Shown in pieces: positions 30,637 to 32,158 of a DNA stretch of 32,158 nucleotides (position 1 is the stretch's first letter; each line of letters starts with the position of its first letter). The notes under the pieces were generated by a model. It ran no database searches. It saw only the letters and a program-made list of their open reading frames with translations, and was not told the origin of the DNA. Location: positions 1 to 32,158 of the forward strand of contig JAENXD010000009.1 of the NCBI GenBank assembly GCA_016649745.1, written 5' to 3'. Both the position numbers and the translations under genes were made by a program. The stretch comes from Flavobacteriaceae bacterium. GTDB lineage: Bacteria; Bacteroidota; Bacteroidia; Flavobacteriales; Flavobacteriaceae.

Positions 30637-32158
30637 TTAAAATGATTCATTTTCAGTTCTATCAATAACTTCTTGTTGTAAATCGGCATTCATATCATTA
30701 AAATAATCGCTATAACCTGCCATACGCACCAATAAATCTTTATAATCTTCCGGATTTTCTTGAGCCGCAAGTAAAGTTGCAGTATCTACAATATTGAACT
30801 GTATATGATGTCCACCCAAAGCAAAGTAGCTTCTAACCAATTGCCCTAATTTTACAATATCTTCATCACGTTTTAACAAACTTGGCAAAAAACGCTGATT
30901 TAATAATGTTCCGCCCGACTTAACTTGATCTATTTTAGTTAACGATTTTATAACTGCGGAAGGTCCGTTGGTGTCACAACCGTGTGATGGTGAAGTTCCG
31001 TCAGAAATTGATTTGTACGCTAAACGCCCATTTGGTGTTGCTCCCATTACTTTACCAAAATACACATGGCAAGTCGTTGATAACATATTTATATGAAATG
31101 TTTCTCCTTTAGTATTTGGCTGTCCATCAATTGCGCTGAATAAATCATTATAAACTTGTAAAGCAATAGCATCTGCATAATCGTCATCATTTCCATAAAA
31201 AGGTGTATTGTTAATAATGGTTTGACGCATAATTTCTTCGTCTTTAAAATTCCTTGAAATTGCATTTAAAAGTGCTTCCATTGAAAAAGTTTTATCTTCA
31301 AAAATGTGTTTTTTTAAGGTTGACAAACTATCTGTAACTGTTCCTAAACCGGTGCACTGAATATAATTGGTGTTGTATCTTGGCCCTCCATTGTAATAAT
31401 CTTTTCCTTTGGTAATGCAATCTTCAATGACCACAGACAAGAATGTTGCAGGACTGTATTTTGCAAACATTCTATCTATATAATTGCTCACCAAAACTTT
31501 TTGATTTACAATATAATTCAGTTGTTTTAAGAAAGCATTGTATAATTCCTCATAGGTTTTAAATTCTCTTGGATCTCCAGTTTGAATACTTACCTGTTTG
31601 TTAGTTAATGGATTAACGCCATTATTCAACGTAATTTCAATAATTTTCGGTACATTTAAGTAACCCGTTAAAATATAGGCTTCTTTTCCGAAAGCACCAA
31701 CTTCAATACAACCACTGCAACCTCCCTCTCGCGCATCTTCTAAAGATTTTCCCTGACGCAACATTTCCTGAATATAAATATCCGGATTAAAAATAGAAGG
31801 ATACCCGTGTCCTTGCCTAATTACTTTACAGGCTTCTTTTAAAAATCGGTCGGGAGTTTTTGAACTAATATGTACAGAATTTCCCGGTTGAAGCACATGC
31901 AATTCTTCAACAATTTCAAGCATTATATAAGAAACTTCATTAACACCATTTGAACCGTCACGTTTAACTCCTCCAATATTTATGTTTGTAAAATCATTAT
32001 AAGTGCCACTTTCTTTGGCTGTAATTCCAACTTTTGGAGGCGCAGGATGATTGTTAACTTTAATCCAAAAACAACTTAATAGTTCTTTTGCTTCCTCTCT
32101 TGTTAAAGTTCCTTTATTTAGTTCCCTTTCATAAAAAGGAGTTAAATGCTGATCAAAA
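30637..32158 (-). CDS. hypD: Glycyl radical enzyme, probable trans-4-hydroxy-L-proline dehydratase (partial)
   Basis: The frame remains open to the window end; the first ATG inside it (31923) is internal, so the gene's 5' part lies outside. About 507 residues are visible. The thiyl cysteine motif GGCSGCIE (Cys codon 31708-31710) and the C-terminal glycyl-radical motif RMAGYSDYF (Gly codon 30715-30717) are both present. Counting from the cysteine as 434, Glu falls at 436 and the Tyr of ILTGY at 450, the positions I recall for the hydroxyproline dehydratase active site. The adjacent-cysteine pair of pyruvate formate-lyase is absent. The enzyme would dehydrate trans-4-hydroxyproline to pyrroline-5-carboxylate. 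Family membership is very sure; the substrate is likely. Confidence 0.85.
   Translation of the reverse strand, partial: FDQHLTPFYERELNKGTLTREEAKELLSCFWIKVNNHPAPPKVGITAKESGTYNDFTNINIGGVKRDGSNGVNEVSYIMLEIVEELHVLQPGNSVHISSKTPDRFLKEACKVIRQGHGYPSIFNPDIYIQEMLRQGKSLEDAREGGCSGCIEVGAFGKEAYILTGYLNVPKIIEITLNNGVNPLTNKQVSIQTGDPREFKTYEELYNAFLKQLNYIVNQKVLVSNYIDRMFAKYSPATFLSVVIEDCITKGKDYYNGGPRYNTNYIQCTGLGTVTDSLSTLKKHIFEDKTFSMEALLNAISRNFKDEEIMRQTIINNTPFYGNDDDYADAIALQVYNDLFSAIDGQPNTKGETFHINMLSTTCHVYFGKVMGATPNGRLAYKSISDGTSPSHGCDTNGPSAVIKSLTKIDQVKSGGTLLNQRFLPSLLKRDEDIVKLGQLVRSYFALGGHHIQFNIVDTATLLAAQENPEDYKDLLVRMAGYSDYFNDMNADLQQEVIDRTENESF

Noticed and set aside
30637-32158. Glycyl radical enzyme as pyruvate formate-lyase
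   Set aside because: It lacks the adjacent Cys-Cys pair. The active-site motif is GCSGCIE, and the activase has the extra ferredoxin clusters seen with other glycyl radical enzymes.

Overview
This AT-rich window looks chromosomal and comes from a member of the Bacteroidota, most likely family Flavobacteriaceae. The evidence is a GHMP kinase with the GYDIA signature next to a class II HMG-CoA reductase, a tail-specific protease / SurE / LpxB neighbourhood, a ComEC without its nuclease-like domain, TAnnTTTG-type promoter boxes, almost no Shine-Dalgarno sequences, and the short GC-rich dispersed repeats typical of these genomes. No rRNA, tRNA, CRISPR array or transposase gene was seen.

Layout. 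(a) 1-1600, plus strand: a minimal MotA/ExbB-like membrane protein, thiamine diphosphokinase and a small unknown protein. (b) 1594-5675, minus strand: an HI0933-type flavoprotein, a GYDIA-type GHMP kinase, a broken GIY-YIG gene and HMG-CoA reductase (mevalonate pathway). This stretch is invaded by a short repeat that has become coding sequence in three adjacent genes in three reading frames. (c) 5826-13708, plus strand: a secreted dipeptidyl-peptidase-IV-like S9 peptidase, three POT-family peptide transporters in a row and a secreted thioredoxin, together a peptide-use cassette. (d) comEC on the minus strand. (e) 16002-22714, plus strand: a secreted unknown protein, then a tightly overlapping cluster of lysine 2,3-aminomutase, a GNAT-deacetylase fusion and two ATP-grasp ligases, followed across a repeat-filled gap by a second GNAT. 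(f) 22793-24983, minus strand: surE, a small membrane protein and lpxB. (g) 25288-29695, plus strand: tail-specific protease, the remnant of an ABC permease, a thioesterase and an aldo/keto reductase. (h) 29728-32158, minus strand: a glycyl radical enzyme that looks like trans-4-hydroxyproline dehydratase, running off the window edge, and its activase.

The strongest candidate for an undescribed system is 17128-22086. The first enzyme keeps both lysine-binding aspartates and the PLP lysine at exactly the clostridial lysine 2,3-aminomutase spacing, so it should make L-beta-lysine. An acetyltransferase and a zinc deacetylase fused in one chain, plus two different D-Ala-D-Ala-ligase-like enzymes, are translationally coupled to it. 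My inference is a route that protects, ligates and deprotects beta-lysine to build a small amide or peptide. The product is unknown to me.

Other points of interest are the repeat-driven remodelling of gene ends around 3.8-4.4 kb, a 52-bp duplication that includes a start codon, a GIY-YIG gene whose catalytic Glu codon is a stop, a POT transporter with a large insertion, and an oxygen-sensitive hydroxyproline dehydratase sharing a window with proline-peptide hydrolysis and uptake genes.
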